The translations under genes were made by a program, and so were the position numbers. Positions 1-11,701 of a DNA stretch of 64,000 bases are shown here, one piece after another. The notes below the pieces were generated by a model. That model saw only the letters and a list, made by a program, of their open reading frames with translations, ran no database searches and was not told the DNA's origin. This DNA is from Allantophomopsis cytisporea (Eukaryota > Ascomycota > Leotiomycetes > Phacidiales > Phacidiaceae), in the NCBI GenBank assembly GCA_024752435.1, contig CP103024.1, positions 248,001 through 312,000 of the forward strand, given 5' to 3'. Every line of letters begins with the position of its first letter. Position 1 is the stretch's first letter.

Positions 1-494
1 TAATCAACATCAACCCCCTTCGCCCGCAAATCCGCTCGCGCAAGATCAATCTCCGCCATCAATTCGGCATGCGCCTCGGGCGTATCGTTGAAGGTGAAGA
101 CTCCGTAGCCTAGCTTGAAGAGGAGGTATGAACCGAAGGAGACGAGAGCCCAGAAGGGGAGCTTGGTGTGTCAGCTTTCTGTCCGAATCCAACATCTCAT
201 ATCTGGTCTCCATCATCTGAGGGGGTAATTGGAAGGCAGCGGGTATCGTAGATGGGGAAACGTATAGATGGGGAAACGAAGGGACGAGGGCACTGCGGGT
301 AAGGAATGGGAAGAAGACGTACAACGGGGAGAATTTCCTCCTGAATCAGCGCGGGTAATGGGACGATGTGCAGGTACAATGACATGTAGAGCTGGCTTCG
401 TTAGCTGGTGTACCTACCTCCTGACTCGTATGCCATTGGGACGTACCGTGGAGACCAGAAGGCCGAATGTGAGTTGTTGTTGGGCTTTGGTCAT
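1..494 (-). CDS. DPM3: Dolichol-phosphate mannosyltransferase subunit 3 (DPM3), 3' end at the window edge
   Basis: Small membrane subunit that anchors the catalytic DPM1 in the ER membrane for dolichol-P-mannose synthesis, which feeds N-glycans, O-mannose and GPI anchors. I assemble three exons on the minus strand, 494-447, 391-323 and 161-1, with GTACGT donors at both introns; all junctions are in phase 0. The product begins MTKAQQQLTFGLLVST, has two hydrophobic segments, and ends in the family's C-terminal signature (VFTFNDTPEAHAELMAEI, then a charged LARADLRAKG stretch), which matches the human DPM3 tail pattern. About 92 residues are seen, the usual family length. The last two bases in the window read TA, so the stop codon probably needs only one more base beyond the edge. 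No single long open frame reveals this gene; it rests on the spliced model plus family resemblance. Confidence 0.88.
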
Positions 495-1623
495 TTTGAA
501 TGGTTGTAAGGATCGTGGGGTTGTTGTGGGATTTGGAATGAGTGAGGGTTGTTGTGAGGTTGTGGTGGTGGATGTGGATGTGGATGAGACGAGGCTGAGG
601 AGGGGGGATGTGGAGTTTCTGGTGTGGTGTTCTATGGGGTGTTGATGCTGAGGACAGGTTGGTGGATGGGACGCGAAAGCACGTGATTTTGAAGATGGAT
701 GATTATGATTAAGGATAATTTATTCTTTTAAAAATTTATTCTTTTATATCATTTATTGGTTTATTCTTTTAGGGTTGTCTATGTTGTTTTTATGTATCAT
801 TCTAGAAATCCTCGAATTATCTAATGTCTTGGAGATGTGGTCTACCAGACTGAAGGTAATAATTCTCCATTTGGCTAATGTACGTACTTGCACTTGCAGA
901 CATGAGAGCGTTGACATCTCTCTACTTGGACAAGCCACATTCTCGAGATCCACACAAGGATTGAGGTTGTAGATGCTATATAAGAGGTACGGAGGTATTA
1001 TTACATTTGTACTGCATTCGTATTGCATTCGTCTTCCTTGACAACACTGCCCCTTATTGTCGTCATCTAATCTCTGTGATTTTTGTCATCATCAACTCAT
1101 ATTATCTATCATCCAAAGGCAGCAGCAAATACAAAGTCAAAGCAAGTCCATGTCGTTTAAAGACGCTCATGATCATTATCATTTGTCAGCAGAAGTCACT
1201 CATTACCTTACCGCACATTATTCGTTCATATTTAATTTCCCAGACAATAATTGGCTGCCTTATACGTAAGTAAAGCCCCCTAACAAGTCTCTTAAGATGC
1301 ATACAGTCACAAAACCCCCCCACCACCACCAATACTATAATCTACCTATCACAACTCACTCACTCACTCACAGCACAATATCTCTCTTCCTGTGCCTCTT
1401 CTCTGCCGCAACATAAGCAAGCATCTCGAAACATCAATCCATATCTCTCATTCTTGCACAGCCCCACGCCACTTCTCTATCACCAGAGTTTCTCCTGTTG
1501 CAAACATTTCAATCATCCAATCATCATTCAATTCCATGCTTGCAACCGTTTACGTCCCGTTGTGCGTTCTTGAATAGGTCAGGCTGCTAAAGAGCTGATA
1601 TCGAGTGGCTTTCATCCTTCATC
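495..1623. other. Intergenic region between DPM3 and the smgGDS-like gene
   Basis: No convincing gene. It should contain the DPM3 promoter on the left, including a G/T-rich stretch at 520-640 and a CACGTG palindrome at 680-685. The promoter and leader of the smgGDS-like gene lie on the right, with a TATATAAG-like box near 975 and a C/A-rich leader from about 1310. Small open frames here lack codon structure or recognisable similarity. Confidence 0.6.
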
Positions 1624-1656
1624 ATGACTGCACCCCCACCCCCACCCACTACAGGT

Positions 1657-1700
<44 letters not shown>

Positions 1701-4146
1701 ATAAAACTCCTCCCATTAACTACATTCCATCTTATCTTCGTCAAAAATCCCTTCGAATCTCCAGATCATCCCTCGAAGGTTGGTGTCTGGAATCCTTACT
1801 GAATCATTACAGGCTTACCTGAGTCGGAGAATGCTCTGATACAGATCATTGAGCACGTGCTGGATGCGCAGAAAAGTATCCAGAGTGAGCAGAGTATGGA
1901 GTTAGATGGTGATGATAGCGTTGCGCCCATCGACGTTGAGGATCAGGAGAGACGCACGCGGAGTCTAGCGGACGTACTTCCTGGTCTGAATCATTTGTGG
2001 CAGCAGGGGGCGAATGACATTGTCAATGCTGCAGAGAAGTTGGCGGATGGATGCCGTGATCGTAAGTGTGATTTTACCCATCTATTCTCCTTGCTCGACT
2101 TTTTTTAGTTCCTCTCGGTTTGGTGATTGTTTATCATCCATGTCCTATCAAGGGAATGTCAGATCCATATATCACATGATTCATCTTGGCACATATCTAC
2201 ATACAATCGCTAACAGTCTATAGCATTATGGAGAATACCTATGGGTGATGCAGGAATTCTAGATTTCTTTTTGAATATCTTGACTGTGCCTGGAAGTCCC
2301 CAAATCCTGATGATACAGATCCTACGATTTATAGGAAACTCCTGCGCTGATACAGGTAAGATCTTCCTACCATTCTCTCGACAAATGCTCACAACCACAG
2401 ATGAAAATCGTAAACGTGTGGTTTCTCGAACCTTAATGCCCTCATTAGTTGCTCTTATCCAAGACTCTTCTCTCATCCCTTTCGCTATTCCCGTTCTCTT
2501 TAATGTTTGTGTGGACTATGGTAAGTTTTCATCTCCTGGTTTGGCAATGTAGCTCATGAATGGCAGAACCGGCACAAAAACAAGCATCTGAGGCAATGTT
2601 GAGTGCTCGATTAACAGAATTACTTATTGGGCCCAATTTCGAACTCAAAAGAGCCTTCTTAGGCTATATGTGCAGACTTTTTGTCTTGCTTATCAGTCAA
2701 CGTGAGTACTCTCCCTCTACCTATCTACAATCAAAGCTAACGAAGCCAGCCACCGAAATCGAACTTGCGCCAGAAGATACTGCCAATATCCTAATGCGAA
2801 TGGCAGCAAGGAGACAAGGTCAAGTAGATCTTGAAGATTACCTATCATTAATCAATGCCGCAACCTCCTATCTTGAACATGAACGCTTTCAAAAGCCAAT
2901 GGTCGAGCAATCCAAGCTTGACATGCCACTCCGTCTCCTTGTAGATTCCTATATGCGCTTTGGCGATGTCGAAGACGAAGATGACATCAAAGCTCTTGCA
3001 ACAGCCCGCAGCAGCCTGAACCAAGCTCTATCTGACATCTCGGCCCTCCCCTCCTTTGCCGCCGCCTACCCGGTCATATCCCCCTTTACCTCTCAACTCC
3101 GACAATGGTTATCCCGACCACAACCCCAGCTCCAAGTCTGCGCATGCATCATGCTCGGCAACATCGCACGATCCGACGCCGCCTGCGAGGAATTCGTGCA
3201 CCGATCCGCAGTCCACAAGCCCCTAATCAGCATCCTCTCCTCAACAAACGACTCACAAATCCTACACGCAGTCCTAGGCTTCCTCAAGAACCTAGCCCTC
3301 CCAGCCACCAACAAAGACGCACTAGGCGAAGCCGGTCTTCTCGACGCCCTCCCACGTCTCTGGGCCCTCGACACCCTCCAACAGATCCAATACGGCGCCG
3401 TATCCCTCGCGCGCCAGCTCGTAATCGGCAACCTCGACAACATCCGACGCATAGTACGTTCCCTATCCTCAGACCCAGACTCACCAGCGCACGCCCGCTC
3501 GTCCCTCTCAATCCTCATCGCGCTCTTCGAGCGCACCGACGTGGAACCCACCAAGATGGAGATCGCGCGCCTGATCACGGCCATCTGCCGCTTCTACAAC
3601 TCGCACCTGGACACGCACGACGAACTAGCGGCGTTCCGGCGCCAGAAATTCTTCGAGCGCCACCCGGACATCGCGCTGCCGCTGAGCTTCATGGTCACGC
3701 AGAAGAAATGGCCCGTCGTGCGCAGCGAGGGCTGGTTCGTCTTTGCGCTGATGGCCAGGACCGAGGAGGGTGCCGGCTGCGTTAGTGATATGATGCATGA
3801 CCCTGCGGTTTTGTCGGTGCTCGTCGAGGTGCTTACTGGCCAGAGCGTGCAGAGTGCGCAGAGCCCGTCTGCAGGACTTAGTCCGGCGGAGAGCGTGCAG
3901 AAGTTGTTGGGGCAGGGGGAGACGCCGGCGCAGACGCTGGCTAAGGGGGGGAGTGAGAAGGAAGCGGAGATGAAGCGTGTTGATCGGGAGAATGCGTTGG
4001 TGTTGGTTAGTGAGCTGCTTAAGACTAAGGGCGAAGAGATGGCTACGCTGCGCAAGACTATGTTTGAGGATTTGCTGAGGGGTGGAGGCACGGTGCATTT
4101 GAGTTATAAGCAGATTGCTGAGGGGGCGGCTGCTGAAGGGGCGTAG
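1624..4146 (+). CDS. smgGDS-like armadillo-repeat protein (Rap1 GTPase-GDP dissociation stimulator family)
   Basis: Six exons: 1624-1654, 1813-2061, 2224-2355, 2401-2520, 2567-2701 and 2750-4146, 687 residues. Every join keeps frame and uses canonical GT-AG sites. After a short proline-rich start, the protein is built of helical armadillo-like repeats, for example the stretches around ILRFIGNSCADT, LIPFAIPVLFNVCVDY and HAVLGFLKNLALPATNK. This is the pattern of smgGDS (RAP1GDS1), a chaperone and exchange factor for prenylated small GTPases. The length fits fungal members. The C-terminal 100 residues are charged and helical. Intron 1 carries a GAAA microsatellite. The gene converges on the next gene with about 135 bp between stop codons. 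The family call comes from recognition of repeat architecture; the GTPase partner is unknown. Confidence 0.8.
1655..1702 (+). repeat. (GAAA)n microsatellite inside intron 1 of the smgGDS-like gene
   Basis: About eleven tandem AAAG/GAAA units directly follow the splice donor GTAAG at 1655. The run sits wholly in the intron, so length change would not alter the protein but could affect donor recognition. Confidence 0.9.
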
Positions 4147-4281
4147 GGGGGTTGTATGAATGGTAAGAGTTTGTGGATGTACTATAAATGTCATGGTTCG
4201 GTGTAGCAGACGACCTATAATGAGAGGTCCATCTCGGGTATCATTCACACATTACATACGTTACAGCTATTTCCATCTACT

Positions 4282-6455
4282 CTACTCCTTCACCAGCAGC
4301 GCAACCACAGTCCTAACGGCCTCCAGGGGCCCGTAGTTCTCAACCAAGTCCTCAAACATTCTCGGGATTTTCTCAAGGCTCTTCCTCTGATCGCCATCAA
4401 GCCCTAATCATCAAAATCAGCAGTGATACACACAACGCATATGCAGGGAAACTCACAGCTCTTCAAAACCCTCACATCAACCCCAACCGCACTCTCCGTC
4501 TCCCCAGTCCAATCAAACCCAACCCCCCACTGCACCAATAACTCGACCCCCTTCCCAGAAAGTAACATACTTCGCCTCCCCATATGTCCAAGGACCTCCT
4601 TCCGCGCAAACTTTCCCTCTCCCTCTCCCTCCGCTTCCCCTTCATCATCATCATCCTCCCCACCATCTTTCCGCAACCCCCTCCCAACCCGCCCCTCCCT
4701 CCCAAGCACGCGCATCTCCCCCGCAAAGTCCCGCTCAACAGCACACCAAAACCGTGCCCGCCGCACCGCGACCTCAAACCAACGACTCAGCGCCCAAAAC
4801 AATGCGCCGGCATCGCGCCGTGCCGCACATGCGTCCACGAATGCGCCCAGCTCGGCGCTCGCGTGCGGAGATAACGCGTCGACATCCAGCGAGGTGATGG
4901 CGTGGGTGGCGGTGTTGACAACGAGGGTGACGCGGGCGGCAAAGAGGCCGTTTGGTGCGGAGGCGTGGATGATGTGGCGTTGGAGGGTGTCTGGGAGGTA
5001 TTCGGGGGTATTTGGTTGGACTGGGGGGAGGATTGATATTGTTGAGGTGAAGGATAGGGGGGTGAAAAGTTTTAGGAAGGGGAGGGCGTTGGGGTATGAT
5101 TGGGGGGCATGTGAGGCTATTGGTTCTTCGTTGGTTTCGGGCATGGCTTTGGGGCGGCGGCGTGCGAAGGGGAGGAAGGACGAGATTGAGTGAAAGGGGG
5201 ACTTTGCTTGTGTGGGCTTTGGTGCGGGGAGGACGGTACGTGCAAATAGTGGCGTCAGGTTTGCGCCGATGAGCTCGAGTGTCTTTGCGCCGGCTTCTTG
5301 CTGGGTGTGGAGGCGCGCATTCTCGCGTTCAGCGATCTCAACGTCGTCTTGTAACTCTTCGAGCTCCTTGAGTAGACCATCGCGGATTTTCCGCTTCGCA
5401 GCATGTTTGTCCTCAGAAACTACATGGCGTGTAGGATATGGCCTTTCTTCTTCTTCTCGTATTGACTCTTCTACTTGCTTCCTGGGTTCAGCTGGTGGTG
5501 CTGCTTTGGGCTTTAAAGGTGATGATTTCACAGGTGTGCCTTTCCCGCGAGATTTAGGACGTTTGCTCTTGCTTGTTGATTTGTGAATTCCAGGAGGTGG
5601 TGTGGTGACTACGGGATCTTCGAGTCCTCTCTGAGCCGGCGTAGGTGGTAATTCGGGTTCTTCAACATTTTCTACCCTCAAGTTTATCGGTGCTGTGTCT
5701 CTGATTGTTGGTGCGGGAGGTGATAATCTCGGTGACCTTCTTGGAGACCTTCGTACAGGTGCTGATTGAGTTGCACTTGGCTCTAGTCTCGTTGTAGATG
5801 GCTGTTCGTCCGCAGGCTGTGGTTGTACAGTCTCTGCAACTGGAGTTGCGTTTTCGGTTGTTTGTGTAGTAGTTTCGGCGGTATTAGTGGCTTCTGGAGA
5901 CGATCTTGGTGATCTTCTAGGTGATCTTCGCAAATTTGTTGCTGGCTGTGGTGTCGATAAGGGAGCAGGCTGGTCCTCTGCTGTATTTTGTGCTGCAGGT
6001 GTAGGCGCAGGCGCAATAGGATCTCGAGCCAGTGTTTTTGTAGGTTTGAATGGATTCAACTCAGCTTCAGCTGGTAATTCTGAAGATGGCGCAGATACAA
6101 CAGGATCTCTTGCAAGTGTTTTTGTTGGTTTGAACGGGTTGAATTCCTCTTCTGGCTGTTGCGAAGCTTGCGCAGGTTGTGGAGTTCGTCCAGAGCGCGT
6201 GATGCGATTACTTGTGCCTCTCAAAGGAGTTCCTGGCGGTTGCGATGATTGTCGACCCGGCGTATTCTTCGCGCTCACATTTCCGCCAGAGCTCCCTGCT
6301 GATCTTGGTCGGTCTAATAATTGTGGAAATCCTCGTGCAATGCTGGCTTTCGTTGGTGATGCGAATGAAGGCCTTCGAGGTGTGGTATTAGGCGCGCCGC
6401 CAGGGACTGATGTCGTCGGCGAGGTTTTGCGTTTCTTATTCGGAGTTGGATCCAT
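4282..6455 (-). CDS. Unrecognised nuclear-type protein, disordered N-terminal half plus folded C-terminal half
   Basis: Two exons, 6455-4457 and 4403-4282, 706 residues; the intron has a GTGAGT donor and an AG at 4404-4405. Taking the first frame alone would end falsely inside this intron. Residues 1-340 are low-complexity and basic/proline-rich. They contain a 13-residue motif, NPFKPTKTLARDP, repeated at about 106 and 134, and RRSPRRSPR clusters near 176 and 235. A coiled coil spans about 350-390. The C-terminal part (about 395-706) looks globular, with hydrophobic beta/alpha segments, a Trp-rich helix and a final helix (MFEDLVENYGPLEAVRTVV). Basic SPR clusters suggest DNA or chromatin binding, and the coil plus globular tail recalls kinetochore linker subunits. 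I cannot place it in a family with confidence. Confidence 0.72.
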
Positions 6456-6931
6456 GGTTAACGATATCTAGATGTCCATGAATCCTGACTTTCCTCAGTA
6501 ATTGCCTAGCTTGTGGTTATCAGCATCGTGAGTTGTAAAGCTGCAAGATCCTAGTCGCGTAAACTTTGGAGTACGCGACTGAGGGGATCATAAGCGACGG
6601 CAACAACAAGAGCACCAAGAGAGCTTAGGATCACTAACGTTATTATTCCTTCTTCCCCATTTCAATTTTCTATTCATCGAAAGATCATGACATGTTCCGG
6701 AAAAGACATATTGAAATAGTTCCACAAATCTTACAATTCACAAATCTATTTTTAATGTTTACTTGCACGTGTACGCTCCGATAGCGAAAATGACGTTTAT
6801 CGGGTGGGAATGATTTCCAGCAAATGTTGATTTGCGATCTCCTTGCCACAGACACAACAGAAAGTCGCATACATGATTTCACGATAGCACGAACATTTTC
6901 CTTTTCTCTTTAGCCTTTCTAAGTGTCGAGC
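6456..6931. promoter_or_regulatory. Bidirectional promoter region between the unknown protein and the OXLD1-like gene
   Basis: This 476-bp gap separates two divergent start codons, so it must hold both promoters. I see no clear TATA box and no gene in it. The right end is T/C-rich just before the OXLD1-like start. Confidence 0.5.
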
Positions 6932-7618
6932 ATGGAGACACGATTGTACATACGTCAAGCAGCGTCCCGGCTTTCCTCTTCTATTCAGCATGGTTATGCG
7001 CCAGCACGAACAGCTCTCTCACGAAGAGCGCAAGTACCTACTTCTTCGCAAATACGAAATTTGAGCTCTTCGAAACAACACCTACAAAAGATTCCCATAG
7101 GCGACTATTATGCTATGTTACTAGAAGAACCTCTTCCTCAGCCTGCTCCCGCTGTTGGCAGTAAAGCGCCCCTCACAGACCGTGCAGAAATCGCTGCCAG
7201 AGCAAAGCAGGTTTTTGGTACAGGAGAACGAGTAGCACCTACCGAACAAAGAAGAGCCGAAGCACAGAAGAAGGCTACGCGGATAGCTGGTGTTCTAGTA
7301 CCGCCGAAACCTACCGAGCCGGATAACTGTTGTATGAGTGGATGCGTCAATTGTGTATGGGATGCATATCGAGATGATTTAGAGGAATGGGCAGCTGCTA
7401 AGAGGGAGGCTGATATGGCATTGGCGAAGGAGAGGAGTGCGACAGTTGCAGGAAGTATGGATGATGATGGTGGTGGTAGTGAGACGAATTGGACACCGGA
7501 ATTGAAGGAGGACTTGGAGGAAGATTTGTTTAAAGATGTACCGGTGGGTATTAGAGAGTTTATGAAGTCAGAAAAGAAGTTGAGGGAGAAGCATTTGAAA
7601 GAGGGCACAACTCCTTGA
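6932..7618 (+). CDS. Mitochondrial oxidoreductase-like domain protein (OXLD1 family)
   Basis: Single exon, 228 residues. The first ATG is at 6932; an upstream GTG in the same frame is not needed. The N-terminus is rich in Arg, Ser and Ala without acidic residues for about 45 residues, as expected of a mitochondrial presequence. The diagnostic domain lies at about residues 124-153. It starts with PPKP followed by a Cys cluster (CCMSGCVNC) and WDAYRDDLEEW, the signature of the Oxidored-like N-terminal domain seen in human OXLD1 and a yeast mitochondrial protein. The remainder is acidic and poorly conserved. The cysteine pattern suggests metal or redox chemistry, but the biochemical function of the family is not known to me. 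Confidence 0.85.
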   Translation: METRLYIRQAASRLSSSIQHGYAPARTALSRRAQVPTSSQIRNLSSSKQHLQKIPIGDYYAMLLEEPLPQPAPAVGSKAPLTDRAEIAARAKQVFGTGERVAPTEQRRAEAQKKATRIAGVLVPPKPTEPDNCCMSGCVNCVWDAYRDDLEEWAAAKREADMALAKERSATVAGSMDDDGGGSETNWTPELKEDLEEDLFKDVPVGIREFMKSEKKLREKHLKEGTTP

Positions 7619-8267
7619 GTAGTTTTATGTTTGGGGGTTTGCATAGATCTTAACGCTGCAAGGCATTGTATCCACGGCTGCATAGCATGTATCATGAGGG
7701 GTTGTTATTCGGTATTTCTGGTACATAAACAAGAAGAAAACTGTATGTTAATCCGATCTCATGATTATGAGACAGTACTTTTGGATGGTATATGGCAGGG
7801 AGGCATCTTGGTACTGCAATGTAAAGAAGAAGAAATGCGTAAGAGCTTAGCGGAGAGCATAGTGGATGTATGTATGTATGAATATCGATCTTAGAGAAGG
7901 AATCGTATCCACAAATTCGAGAAGTTTCACTTGAAACAAAGACAAATTGATACCATGACACCAATTACGAGTTACCAGTTACCAGTTACTAGTTGTAAGT
8001 CACAAGTCGCAAGTCGCTTTGTACTGCGGCAAGCATCCTGAAGAACGTGAATTTCCCGCACGAGAAACAGCAGGCACAAAATCACAACCTTCTCTACATA
8101 TCTCAAACAGTGCGTTCTAACGTAGGAACCAGAACCCCTCAACACAAAAATCACTCATACATGTTCGTTTGTTTCCCAACTTGAACAAGATATTCTCCTT
8201 CACCATCCTTTCGTGATTTGTTCTCACACTCTATTGTCAAATACCGTCACATTCTCCATCTATCACA
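7619..8267. other. Intergenic region before tRNA-Leu
   Basis: About 650 bp holding the 3' UTR of the OXLD1-like gene and the 5' flank of the tRNA. Short direct repeats of a GTTACCAGTTAC/AAGTCACAAGTCGCAAGTCGC type occur at about 7965-8020. No gene seen. Confidence 0.5.
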
Positions 8268-8333
8268 GGTCAGATGGCCGAGCGGTCTAAGGCGCCAGCT
8301 TAAGGTATTCAAGCATCTGCTTGGTAAAATACG

Positions 8334-8365
<32 letters not shown>

Positions 8366-8373
8366 TCTGATCA
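8268..8373 (+). tRNA. tRNA-Leu, anticodon AAG, with a 26-nt intron
   Basis: The acceptor stem pairs GGTCAGA (8268-8274) with TCTGATC (8366-8372), followed by discriminator A. Box A is TGGCCGAGCGGT. The anticodon stem pairs CCAGC (8295-8299) with GCTGG (8333-8337). The anticodon is AAG at 8302-8304, and an intron occupies 8306-8331 after the canonical position 37. A long variable arm, as expected for a class II leucine tRNA, precedes the T arm GGGTTCAAATCCC. Runs of T at 8380-8384 and 8388-8393 are the Pol III terminators. Confidence 0.95.
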
Positions 8374-10828
8374 ACATCCTTTTTGCATTTTTTGTCATCT
8401 GAAATCATTGAAAAATTGTCCAGGGACTAGACTCTGATTGTTTTTGTCCGGGGCGCATGATGTGGTGGTGGTGAAAGTCTAGATTTTTGAAGTTGTGTAG
8501 TGTGGGTGGGGATGAAGAGAATTTAGACGAATTTGACGAGAGGGAGACGCTTTGTGTAGGTATGTTAAGAAGTTCTTTTTGTAGAGGTCAATCTTCTGGA
8601 GGTCAATCTTCTGGAGGTCAATCTTCTAGTGCATCACAGACACCTTGAATGGGCAAACCAACTTTAAGGTGGCTTCATATAAATAACCTGTGAAGTTGGA
8701 GACGTGAATAGTTCAAAACGTAGAACTTTTTGAGAGGAGTATGCAGATATTTCTTCATGCATTCTTGGAGAAGATAGATCTTTCACTTACCTCTGTAATA
8801 TTTATAGCTCTGAAGGACCGAGCTATCTTCTTTGGATATACCAACAAAATTATTATCTTCAGTATAGATATTAAATTCCATGCCTATGTTCTTGATATTT
8901 TCTTATTATATATTTCTAACTTGCCTCGAGCCGCCGATGATAAGGTTGTAACAGTGAGTAGGTGTATAATAGCGACGTTTTTCAGATGAATAATATATAA
9001 GGATATTGATTGCTAGCTGTTATAGGTCTAGTCACCCAAATATGATTATTTGAAGTTGAATTGTAATATTAAACTGTAGCAGAAACTAGAAAGGTGAAAC
9101 CGATAAGAAATACATATAAGGTGAAAAACGGTTTCTATATAAGTATACAATAACGATAATTGGATAAACTATTCAAAGAAATACAAGTTGATTGGTACTT
9201 AAATTATATACTTTGCTCTATACGCATAGTTACAGAAAATGTATAGGATCTCTAAGGTACAGTATTATTTAGGATAATTGGACTTCCACTATAACAAACT
9301 ATTACCTTGTATAGTATGCTAAATTATAAATCAAAGTGCGAAGTTTACCTCAAGAAGAGACTCAATAAAGATTACAGACTGATATTAAAGTAGCAAGCTT
9401 AACATCGTACAAAAAGAAGACAAATATTATACCTATACTTTGAGTTGAGTAATACAGAGAGTATATAAGCGGTACAACGTCCTTTAACCAAACAGTAAAG
9501 AAATTCATCACTGTGAACGAAGCAGTACTACTCTTTTACATCTTTTACACATAAAGCGGTTACGAAAACGATATACGTTACATTATATTTCTGTAAGTAC
9601 CAATGTACGATAATGAGTAACAAACGATGATAAGCAACGTGTCGATGATGATAGCGATATGAACAAACGTAACCCTTCAGTCCAAACTCCCAACACTCCA
9701 TAAGAAAGACCTATTCACAAGCATAGAGGGTCACAAAATAATTAGATAAATTGTATAGTATTGGTGGTAGTGATCTAGACCAGTGACTTTGCAGCTGTAT
9801 ATAATCTTTGCAAGAGATGACCTTGTTTAAGCTTTATAGAGGTAGAGTCACACAAACACTATATATAGCACCCAACCTTGGTAAGCGTAGCCAACACATG
9901 AAGCTCATCATGTAGATTGTATAGTGGTGAATAGATAAGAGTCGGCATGGTAGCTACCTTTACGTGAGATCTACTCATCATTCTCATCCTCACCACCATC
10001 ATTGTCATCATCATGGACATCACCTATAGAGCCCGAAGCACACTACAAAAAAGCTGAGTATCCTCTTGGCGGCACAAGCATAACACCGTTTCTTGATGTC
10101 TTCGAAGTACTTCCAATGCTGGCTCAATCTCCATCCACGGCCCTGTTTTATATGCACACAGAGAGCCGATAACAACTTAGATTTCAGACCTGGATGTGAC
10201 ATCTTGGCGCATAGGTTCCACACATACCAAGAACCATCCTATGTGTATTGAAAGATGGACACATAGAAACCTTTTGCAGATGATACTGCGATGTCAATGC
10301 ATCACTTTCACCAGAAGGGTTGTAAGAACTTGTTACCTGGAGACTTGTAGTTATATTCACTACCATGATGTCATAAGGTAAGCAGATAACTAGAACGCTG
10401 AAAGACTGATAAGAGTAGATGAGAAAAGATGTTGATTGAACACGGCTTAAGACCTATGATCCATATTAGTAACCGCAAGACGTAACTGAGCTAGTGAGAG
10501 TGAAGGTGAAAGTAATTGCGTCTTGAAGGTTCTCCGAGTCAATACTCAAAATATTGAGATCGAATTCCTAAGTTGAATCACTAAGTTGAATCACTCAAAC
10601 CTGATTTGATGTTGACAAACCAACCGACGTTCTTTCAACGCACCGTTACTCCAATCTATCCTCCAGAATATCATTCACTCCTCAAATATCACTATGCATA
10701 AGAAAGATACCGAGTTCATGAAATTGCAAAAATCCGTTTGCATTCGTGAAAGTACACCTAAGCAACCCTCAAAGCTACTGTATTTTCCTTGGCAAACAGA
10801 CCCATAAACCCAGCAACCCTTATGCCGC
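8374..10828. other. AT-rich, gene-poor stretch with a possible coding relic
   Basis: About 2.45 kb with no credible complete gene. From about 8700 to 9950 it is visibly A/T-rich, with many TA dinucleotides and stops in all frames, as in RIP-eroded or relic repeat DNA. On the minus strand at 10223-10020 an open stretch (QGRGWRLSQHWKYFEDIKKR) looks protein-like. It is followed in another frame by an acidic tail at about 10017-9970, which suggests the decayed 3' end of a gene or transposon. I cannot identify it. The region just left of 10829 is the eL13 3' flank. Confidence 0.5.
8584..8627 (+). repeat. 15-bp tandem repeat, three copies
   Basis: The unit AGGTCAATCTTCTGG repeats almost perfectly three times, the last copy ending in TCTAG instead of TCTGG. 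It lies between the tRNA and the AT-rich stretch. Confidence 0.85.
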
Positions 10829-11701
10829 TTATTTCTTAGCAGCAGCAGCCTCATCAGCAGCATCTCTCGCTCTCTTCTCACGTCTACCAGCGTATCTGTG
10901 CTCGGCTCTGGCATCTCTCAACTTTCTGTAGGCACCACCCTCAATAGCCTTTGGAAGATCGCTCTTGCTGATCTCCTTAATCTCAGTGTCAACGTTGACA
11001 ATTGGGAGAGCGACCTTGGTAGAGGTAGCGAAGGACTTGGCGGCGGAAACCTCCTCCTTGGAAGCATCGTCCTTCTTGTTCTGGCCGAGCTTGCGTGGGA
11101 AGAGGATAAGACGGGCGCGGTAAGCCTTCAGGCGGGAAACGTTGGCGGCAAGGGATTCGTTGGAGAGGTTTTGTCTTCTTGGGTCGACGGAGATACCGAT
11201 GGTTGGCGCAAGCTTGCGTGGGATTCCAGCCTCCTATACAACATGTCAGATCCCTACTCTTCCTTCTCTACTCCATATAGATCTCTTTTTCGTACCTTCA
11301 ACTCAGTGAGAGTGAAACCACGTCCAGCGCGAACACGACGGTTGTACTTGATGGTTGGGCATCGGACAATTGGTCTCAACTTGTCGACTGGGCGTGGGGC
11401 GACGGCAGCAGCCTTCGAGAGACGTGCATTACGGCGTCTGAGCTTTCGGCCAGGCTATATCGATATTGTCAGATCCTGCACTTCCAAAACCTTCCATATT
11501 CCCTCTCATTCTGTAGGTTCTCGTGGTGTATTTACCTGGTCGAAGTGGGTTCGGACACGTCGCTGCCAATCCTTGCGGAAATCTGATGGAAGAAGTCAGT
11601 ACTTCTGTCTTTGCTTCGTAAAAGGTTGAATTTTTTTGTATGTTTGGATTCGGAATGCACTCACGGTTGTGCGGGATCTGCTGGTTGTGCTTGATCGCCA
11701 T
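10829..11701 (-). CDS. RPL13: 60S ribosomal protein eL13 (RPL13)
   Basis: Four exons: 11701-11665, 11582-11536, 11454-11296 and 11233-10829, 215 residues, all in frame with standard splice sites. The protein begins MAIKHNQQIPHNHFRKDWQR and continues with basic rRNA-binding stretches (GRKLRRRNARLSKAA, RPIVRCPTIKYNRRVRAGRG). It ends in the alanine/lysine tail AADEAAAAKK typical of fungal eL13, and its length matches the family. It is a component of the large ribosomal subunit. A telomere-like TAGGGTTTAG box lies about 110 bp upstream of the start codon (11812-11821), a likely ribosomal-protein promoter element. The early introns are dense at the 5' end, as in many fungal ribosomal protein genes. 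Confidence 0.97.

Noticed and set aside
3093..4248. Several overlapping frames (both strands) inside the last smgGDS-like exon
   Set aside because: Shadows of GC-richer coding DNA; the armadillo frame is continuous with five upstream exons.
4423..6471. Long plus-strand open frames opposite the unknown protein (4423-5193, 5212-5586, 5887-6471)
   Set aside because: They mirror the minus-strand coding sequence, have biased low-complexity composition, and the minus-strand model with its intron is coherent to a stop.
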